From Lophium mytilinum (taxonomy: Eukaryota; Ascomycota; Dothideomycetes; Mytilinidiales; Mytilinidiaceae), in assembly GCA_010093605.1 (NCBI GenBank), contig MU004181.1, forward strand, positions 3,130,215-3,194,214: DNA of 64,000 bases. The letters are read 5' to 3'. Position 1 is the first letter of the stretch. Every line of letters starts with the position of its first letter. The notes under the pieces are model-generated. The model saw only the letters and a program-made list of their open reading frames with translations, did not search any database and was not told the origin of the DNA. The translations under genes and the position numbers were made by a program. Below are positions 1 through 9,347 of this stretch, one piece after another.

Positions 1-832
1 CGGACGACGTCGAGGGTGGTGACACCGAAGAGACGCTTGGGGTTGTACACACCCCGGGCCTTGAAGACCTCGGCGGTGATGGGGACGGTGGAGTTGACCT
101 ATATACTATGAGTACGGAGTCGTCGGACACGCTTGGAATGGTCGATTGTGCGTACCGGGTTAGAGATGATCAAGATGTTGGCTTCAGGAGCGTGCTCGGC
201 AGCCGCCTTGGCCAAGTCTCGCACAATCGAGGCATTCGTGTTGAAGAGATCTAGAAACGTAATCAGAGAAATTTGCGCGAGAAATTGCTTGAGACCTTAC
301 CATCACGGGTCATGCCGGGCTTGCGAGGCACACCAGCGGGAATGAGAACGATCTCGCTGCCCCTCAGAGCATCGCCGAGTCCAGAGGGTGTGGGGTCATA
401 TCCTCGAACCTTCGCATGTTAGCCATTGATGCCATTCCACACTATCCTAGCAATCCATACCTCGCTCTTGGTGTTGATGTGTCCAATGTCCGCAGCGACA
501 CCTGTGTTGTTCCAGCGTCAGACGTGCACACTTGACGACCCGGCCCAAGGGAAGCTGTACCTGGAGCTAGACGGATATCGTAGAGAGCGAGCTGGGAAAC
601 TCTCGGGTTGAGCTTCAATAGCAGCGACAGAGGCTGGCCAATGCCACCGGCAGCACCGAGGACGGTGACCTTGGATGCCTATAAACCGAAGAATTAGCTT
701 CAATGCTATGGGTGTTGAGAACCCGGCGGGATGCTCTAAAAGCAATACAAGCCGAGGCCGGCGTACCTGGCGGGTAGAGGCAGAGAAGGACCGCCTCTGG
801 ACGGCTCCGAAGACGTGGCGGGCGGTGAACAT
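1..832 (-). CDS. MDH1: Malate dehydrogenase, mitochondrial (5' part; gene runs off the left edge)
   Basis: NAD-dependent oxidation of malate to oxaloacetate in the mitochondrial matrix (TCA cycle). Start at 832 gives an Arg/Ser-rich leader ([19 protein letters not shown]), a typical matrix-targeting presequence, followed by [15 protein letters not shown], the dinucleotide-binding loop, then [12 protein letters not shown], the mobile substrate loop with its arginines, and ISNPVNSTVPI. Six exons are visible: 832-767, 678 onward, then junctions after LAP, KSE, TRD and ISNP, with introns of about 45-90 nt. Five introns in the first ~185 codons is dense for this family in filamentous fungi but not unusual. 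The catalytic histidine region and the C terminus lie outside the window. The mitochondrial form is favoured over a cytosolic or glyoxysomal one because of the leader; identity is near certain, the exact exon ends less so. Confidence 0.93.
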
Positions 833-1031
833 GATGTAGAGAGTGGAGTTGGAGACGGGATGCAAGAATTGGGCGGTGGGATGGAGGGATGGAGGTGTAG
901 TCGGAAGTGGTGCTAATTTTTGACGAGCACCTGGCACAGAGACGGGGAGCTATGGGCGCACGGCGGCAGCCGGAGCGAACAAAAAAGCCTCATAGTCGCG
1001 GCACACAACACCACGCCCAGCATCACCACTC

Positions 1032-1145
1032 TGTTAGATTATGACAATCACCCACAGCAATCAATGCTAGTAGCAAACAGGGTCGTTCCATATACATAAT
1101 GTAGCGTCCCAACCCAATATTAGATGCTACGGCCTACAATCAACA
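1032..1145. repeat. Left LTR of the TRIM element
   Basis: It is 114 bp, begins TGTT and ends AACA, and matches 1596-1709 at 109 of 114 positions by eye. Confidence 0.85.
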
Positions 1146-1249
1146 GGTAATAAGCCCGGCTTTATTTAACGCTGCCGCCTAAGCCTCAGGTCGTCCGCCT
1201 GTTCCCACTGCAGGGTGTTACTAGCAGATCTTTTCCACGTCCACCATTA

Positions 1250-1475
1250 TCAGCATGCTTTCCTAGATGCCTTCTTGGATGCATTCCTAGATGCACTTCC
1301 TAGATGCATATCAGCCATCGTCATTAGATACCGCCATCGCCATAGGATACTAGCCATCACCACAAGATGTTAGTCATCATTACAGGTTATCAGCCATCAT
1401 CAATACCGGACGCCTCTCTTCTTCACCATTACATCAATCCTGCCTGCCATCATTATAGGATGCTGCTTCTCTTAG
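1250..1475. repeat. Degenerate minisatellite inside the TRIM
   Basis: The element's interior is made of short repeated phrases: first several copies of a TCCTAGATGCA-like word (about 1262-1310), then several copies of a ~20-nt unit resembling AGCCATCACCATAGGATA (about 1312-1470). This leaves almost no unique internal sequence. Copies are imperfect, so the exact unit number is uncertain. Confidence 0.6.
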
Positions 1476-1595
1476 CCATCACACGCTCTTTGCTGCACTC
1501 ATCGGCATACGCTCCTTTCTATCTTTTATCACTAGATACTCTCCATCAAGGAGGTTTCCCACCATTATTTCTTGCTGTAAGCGCTTAAGAGGGGC

Positions 1596-1709
1596 TGTTG
1601 GATTATGACAATCACCCACAGCAATTAATGCTAGTAGCAAACAGGGTCGTTCCATGTACATAATGTAGCGTCCCAACCCAATATCAGATGCTACGGCCTG
1701 CAATCAACA
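1596..1709. repeat. Right LTR of the TRIM element
   Basis: It is 114 bp with the same ends as the left LTR. It is preceded by the purine tract at 1587-1594 and followed by the CACTC target duplication. Confidence 0.85.
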
Positions 1710-1714
1710 CACTC

Positions 1715-2217
1715 TCATTGTCCATTATTGATTGAGTGAGAGAAATCTAATCGTACCAGTTAGAGGCACCACTGCCCTTTCAAGCTAGTCAATCTAAGTC
1801 CGTAAAGCACTGACCGCAGCAATCGGCTGCCATGCACTTGGCTGCTCCTTATCAGCATTTAGTTAGGCGTATCTTCAAGGTGACACTTCTTCGCACAACC
1901 TGCTGTTCTTCTATCTTCATTGTTGTGATTCCTGCGGTTTGCCGGCCTTGAAACTTTTCCACAAGCCTTCCCCATACAAGTCGGTACCCGGCATACCAAA
2001 ACACCGGCATCGAGACGGGCTTCGGTAGTGGCGATCCAGCATCCGATATTTCGTGCTTTCATCAACACCACTATAACTCAATCGAATCTCGCCAATTGAT
2101 CGTACTCGCGATCTTCAAACTCATTCCATCTCATTATCTAGCTACGACTTCTTAGGTCTTTGATAACTCATTTTCATCACTCTCTCTGCGCTCAAAATCT
2201 TCATTCGCTCTATCACG
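1715..2217. other. Intergenic: upstream region of the F-box-like gene
   Basis: No gene seen. The last ~150 bases before the ATG at 2218 are pyrimidine-rich on the plus strand (CTCATT, TCATCACTCTCTC), typical of a fungal transcript leader. Confidence 0.4.
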
Positions 2218-2895
2218 ATGAACTTCCTCGATTTACCGCGCGAGTTGCGCGACAACATCTACGCTTACGTCCTTACTTCGTCGACCTCTCTTCGTGCCGA
2301 GAAGCCCCCAACCAATTCCGAGTCCGGCCTCTCTCGCACGCGTCTGGACACAGCTATCCTACGCACCTCTCGGCTTATCCACGACGAATCTAGTGAGGTT
2401 CTTTACAAAACCAATAGGTTCCGCCTTGGGAATATCTTCTATACCACGCCTCTGGATAACCTCTTGAAATATTTCTTGTGCACAAACACTTACGGGCACC
2501 ACGTTCGGTCCATCCATGTCTACTACCTGTACGACTGTCTGGTGCCTAGTGATAAGCGTTCCGACACTCCTTCGGGTGTTTGGGAGCGCATCCGGGCCGA
2601 CGCTCAGGTCCTCGTGTCCCTCTTCCCTAACCTACGTACTTTGCAAACAACATGGGGCTTTGGGTATCAGATGCAATATTTCCCGTCCTGCCCATTTCCC
2701 AAGAAAGGGACGAAGGGTCATGAAGAGATTGTAGAAGAGACTTTAGGATGGCTAAGGGGGTGTGTGGCAGAAGATGGAGTGTCGTCGCCAGAGTGCTTGA
2801 AGCTTGAGTGGCGATTCTGGAACAGAGCACAGCAGGTTGACCAGGAGGCGTTCGACGAGGCGTTAGAACTACTCAAGAAGGAGGATAAGCTTTGA
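2218..2895 (+). CDS. F-box/2EXR-like hypothetical protein
   Basis: A single-exon protein of 225 aa. The N terminus reads FLDLPRELRDNIYAYVL, the LPxELRxxIYxxVL signature of the F-box-like/2EXR proteins that are greatly expanded in filamentous ascomycetes. A second family hallmark follows around residues 47-62, where candidate 'TAILRTSRLIHDESSEVLY' resembles the 'LLRTCRQIYxEAxxxLY' segment. The rest predicts as helices ending in an acidic, lysine-rich tail. No leucine-rich or WD repeats are present to suggest a substrate-binding domain. If it behaves like an F-box protein it would recruit Skp1 of an SCF ubiquitin ligase, but most members are uncharacterised. The start is the first ATG in frame after the pyrimidine-rich leader. 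Confidence 0.72.
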   Translation: MNFLDLPRELRDNIYAYVLTSSTSLRAEKPPTNSESGLSRTRLDTAILRTSRLIHDESSEVLYKTNRFRLGNIFYTTPLDNLLKYFLCTNTYGHHVRSIHVYYLYDCLVPSDKRSDTPSGVWERIRADAQVLVSLFPNLRTLQTTWGFGYQMQYFPSCPFPKKGTKGHEEIVEETLGWLRGCVAEDGVSSPECLKLEWRFWNRAQQVDQEAFDEALELLKKEDKL

Positions 2896-3740
2896 GAGTT
2901 GACGAGTTGATTGAGTGAACTTGGAAAAGACTGTTTGTGAGCTTGTATGCGGTGCGTTTTCGAAGAACTTGATGGTTTATAATGTAAGTATATTCAATTT
3001 TCCCGGCATGGATTTCCAAGTCCCTCTCGCTGAACAACTACTGACAGAGCGTTGAAGTCTGCAAAGGGAGCATCCGCTTTGCTGAGCCCCTAGCATGCGG
3101 CTCTTATTGTAGTGTTCACCGCTTCGTCAACCAATCGGCCGCAGATGATTCGGCCGACGCCTTGACCGAAGCATACACATCAGAATAGAAGATTTTTGTG
3201 CTGCACTCTGAAACAAGTGGGGAAAGAGCCTCGGTCCAGGGAGACGCAAAGCCATGCAAAAAGGAGTATTGGCGGCTAAGTTACCTAGGTAGATAGAATT
3301 CCTTAAGACGAGTAAATAGAGTTCTATTAGCTTAGATTATACATTCTATATAGCTTATCAGATTGTATATATACTCTCTAATTTGTACAGTGAGGCTGGT
3401 CTGTGCATAATGGCTCTGGCGGGGAGTCAAGTGCCAAGACTCTGGATGGATGGATGCCACCGCCCTGATGAGGGCTAAATACACGGTGCTTCAGATGACT
3501 AGATATAAAAATGGTACAATTCACTCTGCTAAAGGTACATGGCCGGCTCAGCGGCCCAAGCGTGCGAGGGTGATCACGCGTCTCATGAACATTTCCGTGG
3601 CAGCTGGCGATGATCCGAAGGGCCGAGGTTCAACGTGCTCACTGCCCTCACGTCGCGCGAGCTAATATTTCCCGTGCCTGCGCCTTCTCGCGGTCTTCGC
3701 TCCCTCCCACCCTGCATCGCCCGTCTTGAAAGTATTTAGC
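2896..3740. other. Intergenic region with an AT-rich patch
   Basis: No gene supported. Around 3288-3390 the sequence becomes distinctly AT-rich and rich in TA dinucleotides, unlike its surroundings, which may be a short relic of a RIP-mutated repeat. The last ~50 bases are the promoter/leader of the carnitine acetyltransferase gene. Confidence 0.35.
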
Positions 3741-6008
3741 ATGTTCAATGCAGTAGCCAGAGGCCGAGCAACTGCGTCGTCCCTCTTCCGTCGCCGCCTC
3801 CTACCCCAAACCTCCCCCAAGGTACCGCACCTCACCGCGGCTTACAGACTTCTTAGTTCCTAACCTTATATTGCAGTTCATCACCATGGCTCCAGTCAAC
3901 GCGCGGCAACAGTCTACGCTTCCTGCTGGTAAGTCGATGACAAGGAACCCCCAGCCAGATCATTCACGCGCCGAGACCCCTCCACTCTGATATATGACGG
4001 AATGCTAAGACTCGACAACTCAGGCTACAAGGAAGATCACGCCAAGGGTGCGATGCTTCGCTTTGAGGACTCTCTACCCCGTCTCCCGGTCCCAACCCTC
4101 GAAGAAACCGCAAAACGGTACCTCAAATCCGTGCACCCGCTGCTAAGCAAGCCCGAGTTCGATGCTACCACAAAGGCCGTCAATGACTTTGTTGCCCCTG
4201 GAGGTCCTGGTGAAACACTACAGAAGCGCTTGATTGCACGGAGGGAGGACCCCAATGTACGAAACTGGATCTTCGAGTGGTGGAATGATGCGGCATACAT
4301 GGCCTACCGGGACCCTGTGGTTCCGTATGTCAGCTACTTCTACTCTCACCGCGACGACCGGAAACGAAGGAACCCCGCCAAGCGCGCTGCTGCTATCTCA
4401 ACCGCTGTTCTCGAGTTCAAGAAGTCGGTAGACAGCGGCTCATTGGAGCCTGAGTATATGAAGAAGCTCCCCATGGCCATGAGCTCGTACGAGTGGATGT
4501 TTAACTGCTCTCGTGTGCCAAAGAAGCCTTCGGACACGAGCGTCAAGTATCCAGCCGAGGGCAACGCACACATCTTGGTCATTCGGAAGAACCAGTTCTG
4601 GAAAATTCCACATGAGATAAATGGCCAGCAGCTGAACACAAGCGAGCTGGAGCTGCAATTCCAGCGGATATACGAGAAGGCAGAGAAGAGCGCACCCATT
4701 GGTGTTCTAACATCTCAAAACCGAGATGTCTGGACCGACGTAAGTTGCCTTTTTACCGGTGTCGTAGGACTAGGGTGCTAGGCAGCATGTGAATCTAACG
4801 ATATTTTAGGTATACCAACGTCTCAGCGCCTCGGACGTCAACAAGTCAGCCTTGCAAGCCATCGAATCCGCCTCGTTTGTCGTCTGCCTAGACGACGCAT
4901 CTCCGGTCACTCTAGAAGAGCGTGCCCACCAATACTGGCACGGCGACGGCTCTAACCGCTGGTTCGACAAGCCCCTCCAATTCATCGTAAACGACAACGG
5001 CACATCCGGCTTCATGGGAGAGCACTCCATGATGGACGGAACCCCCACGCACCGCCTAAATGACTACACAAACGAGCTCATCTTCACAAACGCCCTCGAC
5101 TTCGACAATCCGAACGTCCGGTCCAGCCTCCCCACGCCAACCCCAATCCGCTTCGAGCTCTCCGCCGAGCTGAAGACCGACGTCGAGGCCGCGCAGCAGC
5201 ACTTTGCCCGCCAGATCGGCGCGCACGAGCTCCGCGTCCAGGCCTACCAAGGCTACGGCAAAGGGCTCATTAAGAAATTCAAGTGCAGCCCAGACGCCTA
5301 TGTCCAGATGATCATCCAGCTCGCTTACCACAAGTTCTACGGCAAGAACCGCCCCACGTACGAGTCTGCGGCCACGCGGCGCTTCCAGCAAGGCCGCACC
5401 GAGACGTGCCGCACCGTGTCAGACGAGTCCGTCGCCTTCTGCAACGCCATGGCTGACCACTCGGTGGCGCCAGAGCAGGCGCAGAAGCTGTTCCGTGACG
5501 CGCTCAACGCCCACGTCAAGTACATTAGTGACGCTAGTGATGGGCGCGGTGTTGACAGGCATCTGTTTGGCTTGAAGAAGTGCCTGAAGGAGGGCGAGGA
5601 CGTTCCGGGGCTGTACAAGGACCCTGCGTACAGCTATTCGAGCTCGTGGTACATCAGCTCGAGTCAGTTGAGCTCGGAGTACTTCAACGGCTATGGGTGG
5701 AGTCAGGTTATCGATGACGGATGGGGGTGAGTGGACTCCTTTGCCTTGTTTTGTCTGCCTTTTCGTCAGATGGAGTGCTAACCTGACATGCAGAATTGCC
5801 TACATGATCAACGAGAACAGCCTGCAGTTCAACATCGTGAGCAAGGGCCTTGGATCTGTAAGTTTGCTCTTCTCTATACTGCGAGTCTATTGAATGTATG
5901 TGCTAATTTGCAACACAGGAGCGCATGTCTTTCTACCTCAACGAAGCCGCTGGCGACATCAGAGACCTCATGGTCCCGACGCTCGAGGCCCCCAAGGCGA
6001 AGTTGTAA
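3741..6008 (+). CDS. CAT2: Carnitine O-acetyltransferase, mitochondrial and peroxisomal
   Basis: Transfers acetyl groups between CoA and carnitine so acetyl units can cross organelle membranes; needed for growth on fatty acids and acetate in fungi. Six exons: 3741-3821, 3877-3928, 4024-4739, 4810-5726, 5794-5857, 5919-6008, giving 639 aa, normal for the family. Exon 1 encodes an Arg-rich mitochondrial leader. The body carries LPRLPVPTLEETAKRYL, the conserved N-terminal choline/carnitine acyltransferase block; catalytic His near residue 355 in GEHSMMDGTP; and the YGKGLIKKFKCSPDAYVQM CoA-binding segment. The protein ends in AKL, a PTS1 peroxisomal signal. A second in-frame ATG (3886) in exon 2 has a strong CACCATGGC context and lies downstream of most of the leader, so a shorter peroxisome-directed form is plausible, as reported for yeast and Aspergillus enzymes. 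Confidence 0.95.
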
Positions 6009-6861
6009 GCTATCATATCAGGATTGCAGCAAGCGGTAGTCCGTCTGATCCTTTTATTGCGTGTATGTATGATACGGACGGATTCTGCGTTACGGGAGTG
6101 TGACGAAGTAGATGAGCGGTCCTATGTGGGTGACGCTAGATACAGTTCGAAGCGATGGTAGACAAGTGCCACTGCGAAACGACCTAGCTGTTTGGAGGAC
6201 TTGATTGATATGATCCATGTGGCCGTGGCCGTAGTGCTTTCTCTACTATGCCATTATGCAGATCATAGACCAGCAGTTACCGAAACCTGGCCTTCAATCT
6301 ACTTGAATTAGAACACTTAAAGCTGTAACCAGACTTGTGGTCAACTAACCCATGTGATTGGTGCTAATTATGCGAGCGTCAGACCGTAAGCAACATTTCC
6401 GAGGACTGTGAGAGGCAGAATGCCACGACCACGTGAGTATGAGTAAGCACATCACGTGCTGTCACGGGACAAGTGTCCAGGTTCGAGTCTACAGTACCTG
6501 TAAAGCTATCTATACCCCGATCTAGCCTCATGGGTCTGCTATCAACGGTACACAAACATCTTCCAACCCAGGAGTTGCGAACCTTATCGTGCTTTCACAC
6601 CTCACTAGGGGCACAGCGCACACGCAAGATGATGGTGGGTACTTCGTGGGGATAGTCAGCCATTGGACCAGTTCCGGAGATGTAAAGAAGTACTATTAGA
6701 CATTTGGAAGGGTGTAAGTGGACGCAGTTTGCCCAAACTAGCCTAGAGATGATCCGCCCAACGCATCGTTCTTCACTGACAGCGGGCATGCCATTCCGAC
6801 ACCCTCCATCATCGTTCCTAGCGTGCCATCACGTCAGATAATAGCCATCCCATCTGTACAA
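6009..6861. other. Intergenic: 3' flank of CAT2
   Basis: No gene seen; only short, unconvincing reading frames. A TSD copy (CTGTACAA, 6854-6861) belongs to the MITE that follows. Confidence 0.4.
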
Positions 6862-7060
6862 CACCTTCTCACGTCCGGTGACCTAGCATCAAAATGAAGC
6901 CACATAATTACCGTATAGGGTAACAATTCCGGACGCCTCTAGGGGGGAAAAACAGCTACCTGGCCAACAAATCTTCAAGTAGGCTCACTATTAGCCCGTA
7001 AAAGGAGGTTTACAGGGGTCGATTCAGTTTCCACGCTAGGTCACCGGACGTGAGAAGGTG
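6862..7060. mobile_element. hAT-type MITE, 199 bp, non-autonomous
   Basis: Perfect 26-bp terminal inverted repeats (6862-6887 and 7035-7060, beginning CACCTTCTCACG) bound a 199-bp unit. It is flanked on both sides by the identical 8-bp duplication CTGTACAA (6854-6861 and 7061-7068). An 8-bp target duplication with short TIRs is the hallmark of the hAT superfamily. The interior is too short to encode a transposase, so it is a miniature element that depended on an autonomous hAT. The intact TIRs and target duplication suggest a fairly recent insertion. A foldback hairpin without transposition is unlikely because it would not give a target duplication. Confidence 0.9.
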
Positions 7061-7068
7061 CTGTACAA

Positions 7069-9347
7069 CACCGGAGTCAGACTGAAGCTAAAGGCGCGGA
7101 GATATCGGATCCGAACGGATGACTGAGCACATAACGTCCTCTCCCGGTAAGGTGGTAGTCACTCATTACCCTGGCTAGGACGTTCCATAAGATAGCGTGA
7201 GGGCTACTGAATGCCTTTGAGATTTTGGCGGTGCTTAAGTATAGTCCACAGGTAGCGGTGGTTGGAGAGAGAGGAGCCGGTGAGGTGGTTTGAGGCTGAG
7301 CAAGCTTATGCGTGCTCAGCGGGAGGGGGGTCAGTGCGCAGTGGCATGCCGCGTGGACGACCGATGGTCGTATTAGCTAGCATACATCTAAAATAGAAAC
7401 GGCTGAGTTGTTCCTTCGCATGGGGAGGATTGAGACTTGGCAGTGCAAAGCCTTTGGTGAGTGGGCTGGCGTGTAGAGAAGGGAAGAAGAGTTACTGGGA
7501 CGTTTTGGCGTAGGACCAATGAGTGATGGCTTTGGAGGCCTGAGCTGGGCCTGCTGGTAAGATTCTGCAAGTGTTAATCTTACGCCCGTCAGAAAGTGAA
7601 GCTGATCAATCATTCTGTCTTTCGTATTACTCTCCGCCCTAATTACGCCAAGCCCTGAGGGCATGGAGCACCGAACTCCTCTCTCCTTTAGACCCCACCC
7701 CTCAAAGCTCTGGCACAGAAATCTCACACTTCCGCTTTCTTGGCAGAGGCATTGTTAGCGTAGCATTGATGCGGCGAAGAGAGTACGCATCTAAATTCTG
7801 ATGCTGATTTCATCTGTGCGTGGCACGATTCAATGAGCCCAACCGAATGACTGGAGTTGCGACACGAGATGACAACATCGAGCGGTAGGCCGATGAATAA
7901 AACAGTTCAGCCCTTCCGTCCGTAGCCCGTTGGCTGAAGAAGTAGCCCGGGGTGGACTAACGTGATGGCAAAGTTGTGACGTGGATGGCCTAATCGTCGC
8001 GAGGCGGAGTACATGAGGCGGGCGAAGATGACTGCAAATTGGACCTGGCTTGGTGGAGGTGTGAAACGCGGTATAAGCAGCGTTGGAGTAAAGATAGCGG
8101 CGGTTATGGATATGGAAGTGTGACGCACGAGGACAATACACTGAAGGAAACAGCGCGTTGCCCAATGAGAAAGACAGTGGTTGCTCTGTGATCCTTGGCA
8201 GCGGCATGGAATCAAATCGTAGGGCTAGTGAGCGGGCCGCATCCCAGGAAGCTGCTGCAGAGCCTAGAGGCAACTTATGCATATTGTAGAGGTTTGAGGA
8301 TAGCAGGAAAGCACAAACGGGATCATCCACGTATTTTAGCCTAGTCCATAGCTCGGAACAAACATCATAGAAGCGAATTAGAACGGTGATTGGTCTAACA
8401 AGAAGGCTCCTAAAAGAGTGTGAGGAAAGCGAGGCGAAGCCCCGAGGCCTTGCAGTCTACCATTCATGTGTGCATAGTACAAAGTGATACAGTCGTTGGT
8501 AACGTCTATAGATAATAAAGGAAAGAACAGCGGTCATGTCAAACTTATTGCCTTTCCCGCCTATATCCTGCCGCCTTGCCCAGTCAAACACCTCGCCGGA
8601 TGCAACCATAATATCCCTGCCCGATGCAATGATTTGACGGAAAAAACGCTGCAAAATCACCAGCCGTAATGAGATTTAGATCAACAAGGAAATATGAGCG
8701 AATTATTAGATACGCACTCCCCTCGATAGAGGAGGGACGTAATGTGGCAAAGATGAGTACGAACCGAGAGAAACGCCGCGTAATGCTGAGGAATCCTATA
8801 CCTAATCCCGGGGCTGCCTCCGCGGCCTGTTCCTCCTGGGCATCCGCGCGTGCCGCGCTGCCACGTGCTGTCCTGACGCCGTGATACGATGATGTGATGC
8901 GAAACGAAACGAGATAGAGCAAACGTAGGAGAGAGAAAGAGAGGCACAACAAGGAGCAACCAGCGCCTAACCGCAGGGATGCTGTGCCGATGCACGTCAC
9001 CGAGTCGGAGTGCAGTGAGAGGGCTGCCAAGATGCCATGCGCCTTGACGCCAAACAAGAGGATGTCGGTGGCACAGCGCTGCAGGCAACCGATGGCGCGA
9101 GGATGTTTGCGAGGCCTCTCTCCCGTGTGGGGGGCACGCATCGAGGCGTCAAGTCATCGGGTGCGCTTGGCAAGGCGAAATGTAGAGAGAGGGTGCTGGT
9201 GGAGGTCGGATGCCGCTAGAGAGAATGTGGGCTGGCGTTGTCGGGCGCATGATCAGCAGGGCGATCAGCCGGGACGTGCAGCACACCCTTTCCACCCTGT
9301 CGGCCCCACGCCCAACACCCTCACAACACCCTCGCCCTCGGTGCTGC
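7069..9347. other. Intergenic: between the MITE and the 3' end of medA
   Basis: About 2.3 kb with no supported gene. Reading frames of 100-185 codons occur on both strands (for example 7377-7727, 7830-8330 and 8584-9141, all minus) but overlap one another. They show no family resemblance and have compositions expected of chance frames. The part adjoining 9347 probably contains the medA 3' UTR. Confidence 0.4.

Larger units (their letters stand above)
1032..1709. mobile_element. TRIM (terminal-repeat retrotransposon in miniature), non-coding, structurally whole
   Basis: Two 114-bp direct repeats (1032-1145 and 1596-1709) begin TGTT and end AACA, the TG...CA ends of LTRs. The 678-bp unit is flanked by the 5-bp target duplication CACTC (1027-1031 and 1710-1714). 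A purine tract, AAGAGGGG (1587-1594), lies one base before the right LTR as expected for a polypurine tract. No convincing tRNA-complementary primer site was recognised after the left LTR. The ~450-bp interior has no coding capacity for gag or pol, so mobilisation would have needed an autonomous relative. The LTRs differ at five positions, all transitions, so the insertion is not brand new, but RIP would inflate any age estimate. Confidence 0.85.

Noticed and set aside
6440-6510. T-arm-like GGTTCGAGTCT suggesting a tRNA
   Set aside because: No matching acceptor stem or anticodon arm could be folded upstream; no tRNA gene is supported anywhere in the window.
8584-9141. 185-codon minus-strand frame near the medA 3' end
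   Set aside because: No family resemblance, it overlaps another frame in the same direction (8681-9088), and nothing supports splicing to other exons.
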